NCBI GenBank assembly: GCA_910588685.1
Contig: CAJUPX010000013.1
Span: 1-63,122, forward strand
Reading direction: 5' to 3'
Origin: an uncultured Christensenellaceae bacterium
Lineage (GTDB): Bacteria > Bacillota > Clostridia > Christensenellales > Borkfalkiaceae
Length of the DNA: 63,122 nt
The notes below the pieces were generated by a model. It searched no databases, was not told the DNA's origin, and worked only from the letters and a program-made list of their open reading frames with translations. Position 1 is the first letter of the stretch, and every line of letters begins with the position of its first letter. Positions 1 through 7,620 of this stretch are shown piece by piece. The position numbers were made by a program, and so were the translations under genes.

Positions 1-5
1 TAATA

Positions 6-35
6 AAAGAGCAGTTTCTAAACTGCTCTTTTTTT
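6..35 (+). terminator. Rho-independent terminator of a gene left of the window
   Basis: An 11-bp perfect stem (AAGAGCAGTTT / AAACTGCTCTT) with a 2-nt loop is followed by a run of T. No gene precedes it in the window, so it should end a plus-strand gene that lies off the left edge. Confidence 0.85.
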
Positions 36-152
36 GTGTTTGGGGCAATGATTGAAAACCGTTTTTTGTTTATGCGGTGCGTATAGGTTGATTAACGGCG
101 TTTTTTTGTTATTCTTAAAATTAATTTTACTAAATTTAAGGAGAACTGAACT

Positions 153-761
153 ATGACAGCATACGCTTATGCGCGGGTTTCAACCCGCGACCAGAATTTG
201 CAGCGGCAGTTTGCCGCGTTTAAAGAATTCGGAATAGAAAAAAACCGCATTTTCTCGGATAAGAAAAGCGGCAAAAATTTTGAACGCAAAGAATATAAAA
301 AACTGATAAAAAAACTCCGTGCGGGCGATTTGCTTGTTATTAAGTCCATAGACCGGCTCGGGCGCAATTACGACTGTATAATCGAAGAATGGACGAATAT
401 CACAAACGCCATAGGCGCGGATATTCTGGTGCTTGATATGCCTCTTCTGGATACTCGGATTAAATCCGAAACGCTTGTGGGCAAATTTATTTCTGATATA
501 GTTTTACAGGTGCTGTCTTTTGTAGCCCAGAACGAGCGTGAAAATATTAAAGCGCGGCAGGCGGAAGGCATAAAAGCCGCTATAAGCAAGGGCATAAAGT
601 TCGGCAGACCGAGGCGGCAGTACTCCGACGAGTTTTTGAGCGTAGTCGACGACTATATCAATAAGCGGGTATCTTTAAAAACGGCTATTCGCACGCTCGG
701 TATAAGACAGGAAAATTTTTATTACCACGTCAGGCAGATAAAAAAGATAATATTATACTAA
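153..761 (+). CDS. Small serine recombinase (resolvase/invertase family)
   Basis: A 202-aa site-specific recombinase of the gamma-delta resolvase / Hin invertase type, which cuts and rejoins DNA through a 5'-phosphoserine link. The N-terminal catalytic domain begins with YARVST, putting the nucleophile at Ser10 with Arg8 beside it. SIDRLGRNY supplies Arg68 and Arg71, the same numbering as gamma-delta resolvase. The long helix (about 105-140) leads to GRPRR and a C-terminal helix-turn-helix (about 155-200) for DNA binding. Ribosome site AAGGAG lies just before the ATG. The length is typical of a simple resolvase. No transposase, inverted-repeat pair or cargo is visible, so it may be a chromosomal resolvase or an invertase whose sites lie off the left edge. 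Its last 9 nt overlap the convergent next gene. Confidence 0.9.
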   Translation: MTAYAYARVSTRDQNLQRQFAAFKEFGIEKNRIFSDKKSGKNFERKEYKKLIKKLRAGDLLVIKSIDRLGRNYDCIIEEWTNITNAIGADILVLDMPLLDTRIKSETLVGKFISDIVLQVLSFVAQNERENIKARQAEGIKAAISKGIKFGRPRRQYSDEFLSVVDDYINKRVSLKTAIRTLGIRQENFYYHVRQIKKIILY

Positions 762-1424
762 CTTTTTTAAGTCGGACGGGTCGGAGAAAAACCTTTGATA
801 AAACCTGCCTTTGAATGCGAACGCGTCTATATAGTAGCCTATCATAAACACCGCCGAGCCGATTGCAGTAACCGTTAAATCCTGCATTGTGTCGTAAACG
901 GGGTTGATTGTGGGTTTGCCGGCTTCAATAGCCTCCCAAACCGCGCCCCAGCTGCGCTGAGGGTCCTCGCCCGTGAACCACGAGCAGGTGTATTCCAGAA
1001 TTTCCCAAAGCGCGCCCAAACCGAGCACTCCCAGGAAAATGAACACAAGCTGTCCCGCAACCGACATTTTATCGCCCTGCCATCTCAAAAGCAGAGCGTA
1101 CAGCATTGCGCTGCCAACCAGCCCGAAATTTGTGTGCAGAAAAATATCGTAGCGCTGCCACACGCTGTATAAATCTATTGCTTTTGCAAAATGTATGCCG
1201 AGAATACAGAGCACGGCGGTGCACGCCGAAAGGGAAACGGAGTACTGTTTTTTTGTTATAAGCCCCATTATAGGAAAAACGGCGGGAATAAGTGCGCCGA
1301 CAGCAATCTGCAGATACGTGCTTAAAAGCCGCGCGCCGAAAATGCTGTAATAAATTGCAAACGGAATTGTTAGAACTGCCGTTATTATAGTCGGCAGCCA
1401 CGGCAAAAGTTTTTTATTTTTCAT
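753..1424 (-). CDS. Integral membrane protein, DUF2238-like
   Basis: A 223-aa protein with about six hydrophobic segments. It carries the pattern I associate with the DUF2238/YjdF-like membrane family: YDIFLH near residue 92, WEILEY at 140-145 and DTMQDL at 178-183, where family members usually have WEIFE and DTxxDLxxD. The biochemical function is unknown. The start has AGAGGT upstream. It lies 8 nt downstream of the MATE exporter gene on the same strand, so the two are probably co-transcribed. Its 3' end overlaps the convergent recombinase gene by 9 nt. The family assignment rests on remembered motifs and is moderate. Confidence 0.65.
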   Translation of the reverse strand: MKNKKLLPWLPTIITAVLTIPFAIYYSIFGARLLSTYLQIAVGALIPAVFPIMGLITKKQYSVSLSACTAVLCILGIHFAKAIDLYSVWQRYDIFLHTNFGLVGSAMLYALLLRWQGDKMSVAGQLVFIFLGVLGLGALWEILEYTCSWFTGEDPQRSWGAVWEAIEAGKPTINPVYDTMQDLTVTAIGSAVFMIGYYIDAFAFKGRFYQRFFSDPSDLKKLV

Positions 1425-1432
1425 TTTAACCT

Positions 1433-2770
1433 CTACATATATTCATATCTTTTTCTGCAGGCGAAAATACAGATAACGGTAACTATAAGCGAGAATATTT
1501 CGGAAAATATCATTGCGCTCCAAACTCCGTCGAGCCCGAGAAATAGCGGTACTATAATTATAGCCGCCATCTGGAAAATAAACATTCTCAAAAACGAAAT
1601 TATTCCCGATACAAGCCCGTTGTTCAGTGCGGTAAACATAGACGAGGCAAATATACTTACGCCTGCAATTGTAAAGTATATCGAAAACAGTCTGAGTCCC
1701 CGTACGGTCATATCGAACAGCGAGCCCCCGTAGCCGAACAGCTTAATCATAGGCACGGCGAGTATCTGGCACGCAGCCGTCATAAGGCAGCCCGCTATTA
1801 TCATTATTATTATTATGCTCTTTTTAAAAAGATTTTTAAGCTCTTGTTTATTTTGTGCGCCGTAATTATAGCCTATAATGGGTGCGCTGCCCACGGCATA
1901 GCCTATGAATATGGCAAAGAATATCATCATTACGTAGCCGATTGCGCCGTACGCGGCGAGTCCGTCGTCGCCTGCAAAACGCTGAATCTGGAAGTTGTAG
2001 AGTATCATAACCACTGCCGAAGAGATGTTTGCAAAGAACTCCGAACAGCCGTTTGTTACCGATTTTAAAAGCGCTTTGCCGTAAAATTTGGTTTTTGTCA
2101 GCCTTAATAGACTGTTGTTTTTACTGAAAAAGTATATTACGGGTATTGTGCCGCCTATTATCTGGCTTAAAGCGGTTGCAAACGCCGCGCCCCGCAAGCC
2201 CCATTTGAAAACCAGAATAAACAGTGCGTCCGTCACCATATTTGTAACGCCCGCAATACCTGTGACAATCAGACCGAGCCGCGGTTTTTCCGCCGTTACA
2301 AAAAAGCTCTGAAAAATATTCTGTAAAATAAAGAAGGGCTGAGCGGCTAACAGTACCCTGCCGTAGAGCACGCAGTACTCGTAAATTATGCCTTTTGCGC
2401 CGAAAAAGCGGGCTATATGCGTTACGGTGAACTGACCTGCAACGGCTATGGTTATACCGATGGCAAGGGTTATATATACGAGCATAGAAAAGTACTTATT
2501 TGCCTTTTCCCTGTCGCCCTCGCCAAGAGTTTTGGCGACAAGAGCGCTGCCGCCCGTGCCGAGCATAAACCCGATTGCCCCGAATATTATTATCAGCGGA
2601 AATATAAGGTTTATCGCAGCAACCGCGTCGGAGCCGACTATTTTAGAAATAAATAGTCCGTCTACGATGGTGTATATGTTGGTAAATACCATCATAACAA
2701 CAGACGGCAGCACAAAAAGAAACAGCTTTTTTAAATTGAAATGTTCGTTTAACCCTATCCTCACGCGCAT
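1433..2770 (-). CDS. MATE family multidrug/sodium exporter
   Basis: A 445-aa polytopic protein with about 12 hydrophobic helices in two similar halves, the standard size and fold of MATE exporters, which expel cationic drugs or metabolites in exchange for Na+ or H+. Typical stretches are FVLPSVVMMVFTNIYTIVDG in helix 1 and GYNYGAQN near the middle of the protein. It lacks a signal peptide, as expected. GGAG directly abuts the ATG at 2770, while a GTG two codons in (2764) would have a normal 6-nt spacing, so the true start may be 2764. It heads a two-gene minus-strand unit with the DUF2238-like protein. The substrate cannot be inferred. Confidence 0.9.
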   Translation of the reverse strand: MRVRIGLNEHFNLKKLFLFVLPSVVMMVFTNIYTIVDGLFISKIVGSDAVAAINLIFPLIIIFGAIGFMLGTGGSALVAKTLGEGDREKANKYFSMLVYITLAIGITIAVAGQFTVTHIARFFGAKGIIYEYCVLYGRVLLAAQPFFILQNIFQSFFVTAEKPRLGLIVTGIAGVTNMVTDALFILVFKWGLRGAAFATALSQIIGGTIPVIYFFSKNNSLLRLTKTKFYGKALLKSVTNGCSEFFANISSAVVMILYNFQIQRFAGDDGLAAYGAIGYVMMIFFAIFIGYAVGSAPIIGYNYGAQNKQELKNLFKKSIIIIMIIAGCLMTAACQILAVPMIKLFGYGGSLFDMTVRGLRLFSIYFTIAGVSIFASSMFTALNNGLVSGIISFLRMFIFQMAAIIIVPLFLGLDGVWSAMIFSEIFSLIVTVICIFACRKRYEYM

Positions 2771-2793
2771 CTCCTGCCGACGGTATTTTTATA

Positions 2794-2823
2794 ATTATAA
2801 TGGAATGCTGTTGCGTCTGTCAA
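2794..2823 (-). promoter_or_regulatory. SigA-type promoter for the MATE operon
   Basis: TTGACA (2823-2818), an 18-nt spacer and TATAAT (2799-2794) read leftwards toward the MATE gene. Confidence 0.75.
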
Positions 2824-2840
2824 ATAATAACGTCTTTGTA

Positions 2841-2869
2841 TTGACTTTTTTTATGTGAAATTATATAAT
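2841..2869 (+). promoter_or_regulatory. SigA-type promoter for the DUF3737 gene
   Basis: TTGACT (2841-2846), a 17-nt spacer and TATAAT (2864-2869). The predicted leader before the ATG at 2887 is only about 11 nt and holds at most a weak AGGT. Confidence 0.8.
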
Positions 2870-2886
2870 ATGTACAGGTAAAACAA

Positions 2887-3741
2887 ATGAGAAAGAAAAT
2901 TAATAATTTACGGCTTGACGGAGAGCGCGCTCTGTACGGACTGAGGGATACCGACGTTTCCGAATGTGTTTTTGCGGGGGCTGCGGACGGCGAGTCCGCG
3001 CTTAAAGAGTGCAGAAATATCAGCGTTGAAAGCTGCAGCTTCGAGCTACGCTATCCGCTTTGGCACGCCGACGGGTTTAAGATTAATAATTGCAATATGA
3101 CGGAAACGGCGCGCGCCGCGCTGTGGTACTGCAAGAACGGAAAAATATCTCAGAGTAATCTCTGCGGCATAAAGGCGGTGAGAGAGTGCTGCGGCATTAC
3201 CTTTGAAAAATGCTGCATAGTATCGCCCGAATTCGGTTGGAAGAGCAATAATATATCGCTTGAAAGCTGCGACGTAAAGTCGGAATATTTTATGTTTGAG
3301 AGCAGCAATCTAAAACTCGACAAAGTGAGTTTCGAGGGCAAGTACTCGTTTCAGTACGTGGAAAACGCCGTGATTACCGACAGCCGTTTTCATACCAAAG
3401 ACGCGTTCTGGCACAGTAAAAACATTACCGTTAAAAATACCGTGTTGAAAGGTGAATATCTCGGTTGGTATTCCCAAGGACTTACGCTCGAAAACTGCGT
3501 AATATCCGGCACGCAACCGCTTTGCTACTGCAAGGATTTAAGGCTTATAAACTGTCGAATGGAAAACTGCGACCTCGCGTTTGAATATTCCGACGTAGTG
3601 GCAACGGTAGAGGGAAAAATACATTCCGTTAAAAATATAAAGAGCGGTTCCGTTACGGCGGATGAGGTCGGCGAGGTTATCAACGACGGGGCTGTTATGA
3701 GCTGTTCGGGCGAAGTTATAATAAAAAGACAAGCAGGTTAA
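2887..3741 (+). CDS. DUF3737 family protein (right-handed beta-helix-like)
   Basis: A 284-aa protein built from short repeats of about 20 residues in which hydrophobic, Cys and Asn positions recur (for example ISVESCSFE, FKINNCNM, ITFEKCCI, ITVKNTVL, LTLENCVI), the look of a parallel beta-helix. Length, the early RALYG motif and the LWYCKNG-type turns match what I know of DUF3737, a family common in Firmicutes and Bacteroidetes with no established function. There is no signal peptide, so it should be cytoplasmic. It has its own promoter and is followed 3 nt later by the leucine-rich-repeat lipoprotein, suggesting a two-gene unit. Confidence 0.75.
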   Translation: MRKKINNLRLDGERALYGLRDTDVSECVFAGAADGESALKECRNISVESCSFELRYPLWHADGFKINNCNMTETARAALWYCKNGKISQSNLCGIKAVRECCGITFEKCCIVSPEFGWKSNNISLESCDVKSEYFMFESSNLKLDKVSFEGKYSFQYVENAVITDSRFHTKDAFWHSKNITVKNTVLKGEYLGWYSQGLTLENCVISGTQPLCYCKDLRLINCRMENCDLAFEYSDVVATVEGKIHSVKNIKSGSVTADEVGEVINDGAVMSCSGEVIIKRQAG

Positions 3742-3744
3742 ATT

Positions 3745-4728
3745 ATGAAAAAGGCAATGTTTGCCGCATTGACTGCCGCCGTTTTACTTGCGGGGGCGGT
3801 TCCGTTTTTATCGGGCTGCAAGGCGGATATAAATTACACGCTGTCTGGCGAGGGCGAAAATAAATATTATATTGCAAGCTGTACGGGCGTTGCGTCGGCG
3901 TTGAGCGGCGAGCTTGTGATACCGGACTATATTGACGGTATCCCCGTAAAAGAAATTGCCGCCGAGGGTTTTGTGAATACGGCGGTTACAAAGCTGGTTA
4001 TTCCGGCTACGGTGGAAAAGCTGGGCAATCTGGCGTTTGCATACTGTACAGGGCTAAGCGAAATAGAGTTTGCCGGGGACAGCCGCATAACCGAAATTTC
4101 GCAGGGCGCTTTTGCGTTTTGCACTGCTCTGAAATATATAGACATTCCGGAAGGCGTTGAAAAAATCGGACCTATGGCGTTTACAGGCGACGACAGGCTG
4201 AAAAGCGCGGAGCTGCCGCAAACTCTTACCGAAATAAGCTACCGGGCTTTTTATAACTGTACACGGCTTGAAAGCGTAAACCTGCCGCCGCAATTGCAAA
4301 CGGTGGGCGACCTCGCGTTTTATTATGCCGGACTTACGGATGTAACGGTGCCCGAGAGTGTGCAGACTATAGGCAAGGGCGCTTTTCATTCCTGTACGTC
4401 CCTTAAAACGGCAATGGTGGAAGCGGGTGTGACTGCTGTCGATTGCGGGGTGTTCGGCTATTGCACTGCGCTTGAAAGCGTGTATCTGCCGCAGACCCTG
4501 CAAAAAATCGAGGGCGCGTTTTTTATGGACGACAGCTTTATTATGGGTCACGCGTTCCATAACTGCGCGTCGTTAAAGGACGTTTATTTTGCCGGCAGCG
4601 AAGAGCAGTGGAATGCGGTTCAGATTATTGTGGGTAAAACCCCCGACGATAACTCGTCGGTTACGGTAAACGGAGCTACTTATGATAATACGGCTGTTAA
4701 GAATGCCGTAAAGCATTACGGAATATAA
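3745..4728 (+). CDS. BspA-type leucine-rich-repeat lipoprotein
   Basis: A 327-aa exported protein. The signal peptide ends in the lipobox LSGC (Cys25), predicting lipid attachment to the outer face of the membrane. The rest is a tandem of about 23-residue LRR_5/BspA repeats (AFxxCTxLxxVxLPxxLxxI), roughly residues 60-290, a scaffold used in surface adhesion and protein binding. A non-repeat tail of about 35 residues follows. The gene is 3 nt from the DUF3737 gene and ends at a strong hairpin. The partner or ligand is unknown. Confidence 0.85.
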   Translation: MKKAMFAALTAAVLLAGAVPFLSGCKADINYTLSGEGENKYYIASCTGVASALSGELVIPDYIDGIPVKEIAAEGFVNTAVTKLVIPATVEKLGNLAFAYCTGLSEIEFAGDSRITEISQGAFAFCTALKYIDIPEGVEKIGPMAFTGDDRLKSAELPQTLTEISYRAFYNCTRLESVNLPPQLQTVGDLAFYYAGLTDVTVPESVQTIGKGAFHSCTSLKTAMVEAGVTAVDCGVFGYCTALESVYLPQTLQKIEGAFFMDDSFIMGHAFHNCASLKDVYFAGSEEQWNAVQIIVGKTPDDNSSVTVNGATYDNTAVKNAVKHYGI

Positions 4729-4732
4729 TAAA

Positions 4733-4755
4733 AGCGCACGGAATATCCGTGCGCT
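4733..4755. terminator. Bidirectional terminator between the LRR gene and rpmB
   Basis: The 23-nt hairpin AGCGCACGG-AATAT-CCGTGCGCT lies between two converging genes and has T-rich flanks on both strands. Confidence 0.8.
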
Positions 4756-4779
4756 GATAATTTTGCAATTATTTGAGTT

Positions 4780-4962
4780 TTAAGCTCTTTCTACCGTTTT
4801 AAGGCATCTTGTGCATACATAATCGTTTATAGTTTTTCCGCCGGAAACGTAGGAAACCTTTTGTACGTTGGCTTTAAACGTTCTTCTCGTCCTTCTCTTG
4901 GAATGGCTTACGTTGTTGCCCGACGACTGACCTTTTCCGCACACACTGCATACTCTCGACAT
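4780..4962 (-). CDS. rpmB: 50S ribosomal protein L28
   Basis: A 60-aa L28, part of the large ribosomal subunit. It keeps CxxC pairs near each end (CSVC at 5-8 and CTRC near residue 52), the zinc-binding C+ form, and the basic run SKRRTRRTFK that contacts rRNA. I chose the ATG at 4962 because GGAGGTG lies at the right distance and the protein then has normal family length; a longer in-frame reading would add 20 unrelated residues. It is divergent from the asp23-type gene, the same rpmB / yloU / yloV neighbourhood as in Bacillus. Confidence 0.96.
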   Translation of the reverse strand: MSRVCSVCGKGQSSGNNVSHSKRRTRRTFKANVQKVSYVSGGKTINDYVCTRCLKTVERA

Positions 4963-5032
4963 AATATTACACCTCCGTAGGTAATTTGCAATTTCAGTTA
5001 AAAATAAAGCCGTATGTTTCACGACCTAAATA

Positions 5033-5061
5033 ACTATAACAGACATTTAAAAAAAAATCAA
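5033..5061 (-). promoter_or_regulatory. SigA-type promoter for rpmB
   Basis: TTGATT (5061-5056), a 17-nt spacer and TATAGT (5038-5033) read leftwards to rpmB. Confidence 0.65.
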
Positions 5062-5154
5062 TCAAAAATGCAATAAAAGTTTTAATTTTTTGAGTATTTT
5101 ACAAAATAATTTTATATCCCGGGCGTGTAAATTAAAAAATTACGCTATAAATAC

Positions 5155-5183
5155 TTGCAATATTTAAACGAATGGGATAAAAT
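5155..5183 (+). promoter_or_regulatory. SigA-type promoter for the asp23-fakA unit
   Basis: TTGCAA (5155-5160), a 17-nt spacer and TAAAAT (5178-5183), about 50 nt before the start codon. Confidence 0.65.
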
Positions 5184-5234
5184 GTACATTGATAAACGGC
5201 AAAATTTTACGTTTATTTTAGAATTGGAGACAAA

Positions 5235-5585
5235 ATGTCGGTTAGTACGAGCAACGTTTACGGTAAAATTTCAATATCCGATTCAGCCATCGCAAAGGTG
5301 GCTAAAAATGCTGCGCTCGAATGTTACGGCATTGTCGATACCGTTTCGCGCGGTATAGGCGATTCCCTTTCTGAGCTTTTAAAAAAGCAATACGACGGGC
5401 GCGGAGTTAAAGTCGGCACGTCGGGCGACAGAATTTTTATTGACATTAAAGTTATAATAAAGTACGGCGTATCCATAAACGCCGTTGCCGAGTCTTTAAA
5501 GGAAAGCGTTAAATACAGAGTGGAAAGGTTTACGGGTATGATTGTAGATACCGTGAACGTAAATATTATAGGCGTAAAGCTGTAA
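5235..5585 (+). CDS. Asp23/Gls24 family envelope-stress protein (YloU-like)
   Basis: A 116-aa Asp23/Gls24 domain protein, recognisable by the opening GKISISDSAIAKVAKNAALECYG-like stretch and the VNVNIIGVKL ending. Family members are small cytoplasmic or membrane-associated proteins linked to cell-envelope homeostasis; the Bacillus YloU gene sits in the same place between rpmB and yloV. Ribosome site GGAG lies 6 nt before the ATG. It is followed 46 nt later by fakA and probably shares its transcript. Its exact role is not known. Confidence 0.9.
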   Translation: MSVSTSNVYGKISISDSAIAKVAKNAALECYGIVDTVSRGIGDSLSELLKKQYDGRGVKVGTSGDRIFIDIKVIIKYGVSINAVAESLKESVKYRVERFTGMIVDTVNVNIIGVKL

Positions 5586-5631
5586 TCGTTTTACGGTTTA
5601 CATAGAGCTTCCATCGGCATTTAGGAGTAAT

Positions 5632-7287
5632 ATGCATAAAACTATAAACAGTACCGAATTTCGTAAAATGGTAATATCGGGTACGCGTATGCTGGAGATT
5701 AACCGCGCTAAGGTTGACGCTCTCAACGTGTTCCCCGTTCCCGACGGAGATACGGGAACCAATATGCTTTTGACAATGCAGTCGGCGGTTAAAGAGATGA
5801 ACGCGTGTTCGTCCAACCGCTTTCAGGAGATTTGCGACGCCGTTTCCAAAGGCGCTTTAAGGGGCGCGAGGGGAAACTCGGGCGTTATTACTTCACAGAT
5901 ATTCAGAGGAATTTGTTCGGTTATAAAGGATTCAAAGGATACTTTTGATACCAGAACTTTTGCAAAAGCTATGGAAGCGGGTACAAAAATCGCTTACAGC
6001 GCGGTTGCAACCCCCAAAGAGGGAACCATTCTCACCGTCGTAAGGCTTATGAGCGAATCGGCGGTAAAGCTTGCGTCCAAGCACAAGGATTTTGTGGATT
6101 ATTTAACAGCGCTTATAGAAGTGGGCGACGAGGCGCTCGCTAAAACTCCAGAGCTATTGCCCGTGCTTAAAAAAGCCGGCGTTGTGGACTCTGGCGGCGT
6201 TGGCCTTATGACCATAATGCGCGGCTTCCTTGCCGCAATCTCCGGCGACGAAAGTGCGGAGCTCGGCGATATTCCTCTCGAAGCTACGGAAACAAAAAGC
6301 GAGGACGACGTTTTCGGCGACAACTCCGATATTATAAACCTCGACCTCGGCGATATAGAATTTGCCTACTGCACCGAATTTTTTATAGTACACTTAAAAC
6401 AGGTTACAACGCTTGCCGATATAGCAAAGCTCAAAGAGCGTCTTATGCAGATAGGCGACAGCGTTATATGTATAGGTGATCTGGAGCTTGTTAAAGTGCA
6501 CGTGCATACTAATATGCCCGGCGTTGCTCTGTCTTACGCATTGGAGCTCGGCGAGCTTGACAGAATTAAAATCGAGAATATGCTCGAAGAAAACCGCGCC
6601 CTCAAAGCCAAACTCGAAGCCGAGAAAAAGGAAGTGGGTATGCTCGCTATATGCGCGGGCAGCGGGCTTGAAGAAATTTTCAAAGATTTGCTTTGCGACA
6701 GAGTCATAGAGGGCGGACAGACTATGAATCCGTCGGCGCAGGATATAGCCGACGCGGCGCAGAAAATTAACGCCTCCAACGTGTTTGTTTTTCCCAACAA
6801 CTCCAACGTAATTCTTGCGGCGGAGCAGGCAAAAGCGCTTGTAAATAACCGCACTATCCACGTTATTCCCACCAAAAACGTACCGCAGGGTTTTGCAGCT
6901 GCGCTTGCGTTCAACCCCGAAGCGCCTATACCCGAAAATAAAACCAATATGATGCACGCTATAGACAACGTTGCGTCCGGCCAGGTTACTTACGCGGTCA
7001 GAAATACCACGATGAACGGTTTTAAGCTCAAAGAGGGCGATATTATCGGGCTTGACAATAAACGCATACTTGCAAAGGGCGTAAATATCGAGGAAACAAC
7101 CGAAAAGCTTGTAAAAGCCCTTAAAAATCCCGACCACGAAATGATTACGCTGTACTACGGCGAGGGCGTTAAAGAAGAAGATGCCGAGGCGCTTGCCGCC
7201 AAGCTCTCCGAAGTATATCCCGACTGCGACGTCGATTTCCATTTCGGGGGACAACCGGTATATTATTATATGGTCTCCTTAGAATAA
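5632..7287 (+). CDS. fakA: Fatty acid kinase catalytic subunit FakA (DhaL/DegV-type, YloV)
   Basis: A 551-aa protein of the YloV/FakA family. FakA phosphorylates fatty acids held by the FakB binding protein, making acyl-phosphates for phospholipid synthesis. The N-terminal DhaL nucleotide-binding domain shows VFPVPDGDTGTNM (about 34-46), whose Asp residues hold Mg-ATP, and RGARGNSGVI (about 76-85). A middle domain precedes a C-terminal domain (about 320-551). Ribosome site AGGAG, good spacing. Length is normal for the family. No fakB is present in the window, so the partner must be encoded elsewhere. The gene is followed by a dispersed repeat rather than by a clear terminator. Confidence 0.92.
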   Translation: MHKTINSTEFRKMVISGTRMLEINRAKVDALNVFPVPDGDTGTNMLLTMQSAVKEMNACSSNRFQEICDAVSKGALRGARGNSGVITSQIFRGICSVIKDSKDTFDTRTFAKAMEAGTKIAYSAVATPKEGTILTVVRLMSESAVKLASKHKDFVDYLTALIEVGDEALAKTPELLPVLKKAGVVDSGGVGLMTIMRGFLAAISGDESAELGDIPLEATETKSEDDVFGDNSDIINLDLGDIEFAYCTEFFIVHLKQVTTLADIAKLKERLMQIGDSVICIGDLELVKVHVHTNMPGVALSYALELGELDRIKIENMLEENRALKAKLEAEKKEVGMLAICAGSGLEEIFKDLLCDRVIEGGQTMNPSAQDIADAAQKINASNVFVFPNNSNVILAAEQAKALVNNRTIHVIPTKNVPQGFAAALAFNPEAPIPENKTNMMHAIDNVASGQVTYAVRNTTMNGFKLKEGDIIGLDNKRILAKGVNIEETTEKLVKALKNPDHEMITLYYGEGVKEEDAEALAAKLSEVYPDCDVDFHFGGQPVYYYMVSLE

Positions 7288-7298
7288 GCTACCGCTTG

Positions 7299-7427
7299 GC
7301 TACCGCAAAACGCGTATATACTTTGCAATACTGCGTCAAACTTCGCTCCGCCTTAGTCGTGTACTTCTTTGTACACTCCTTGCGGTCGTTGCTTGTTTTC
7401 CTTGTCTTGCTCGTATCTCCGCGTTTT
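7299..7427 (+). repeat. Dispersed intergenic repeat, copy A
   Basis: A 129-nt element found again at 10950-11078 with only about 4 differences, and in diverged form near 57340-57440. It contains the hairpin GTGTAC-TTCTTT-GTACAC at 7359-7376. After it, to about 7557, degenerate tandem pieces of its last third (the CCTTGTCTTGC motif) occur twice more. Together they fill the gap of about 330 nt between fakA and recG. Its opposite-strand reading frames are not credible genes. Confidence 0.85.
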
Positions 7428-7588
7428 ATGATAATACGCGCCTTGTCTTGCTTGCTTCTCTGAATTTTCAACAATGGGTAAGTAATCTGCTCGTATCTCA
7501 GCGTTTTCAGACGACACGCTCCTTGTCTTGCTTGTTTCTCTGGGTTTTATAGTAAACGTCTTAAAATTAATTTTCAGCAATAACTTTT

Positions 7589-7608
7589 GGGAAGACTTTT
7601 GTCTTCCC
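7589..7608 (+). terminator. Hairpin before recG (possible terminator)
   Basis: A perfect 8-bp stem GGGAAGAC-TTTT-GTCTTCCC. The T tract after it is poor, so it is a weak terminator candidate. It overlaps the place where a -35 box for recG would lie. Confidence 0.4.
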
Positions 7609-7620
7609 TATTATAAAATT

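Noticed and set aside
36..152. Possible recombination (hix-like) site beside the serine recombinase
   Set aside because: The stretch TTGAAAACCGTTTTTTG is only loosely palindromic, and no second copy in inverted orientation was found in the window.
4054..4560. Minus-strand frame of 168 codons under the LRR gene
   Set aside because: Its apparent repeats are the reverse reading of the LRR repeats.
7289..7580. Minus-strand frames of 61 and 75 codons in the fakA-recG gap
   Set aside because: They lie in the dispersed repeat, are Lys/Arg/Thr-rich with no domain, lack ribosome sites, and recur at the second repeat copy as translation of the repeat.
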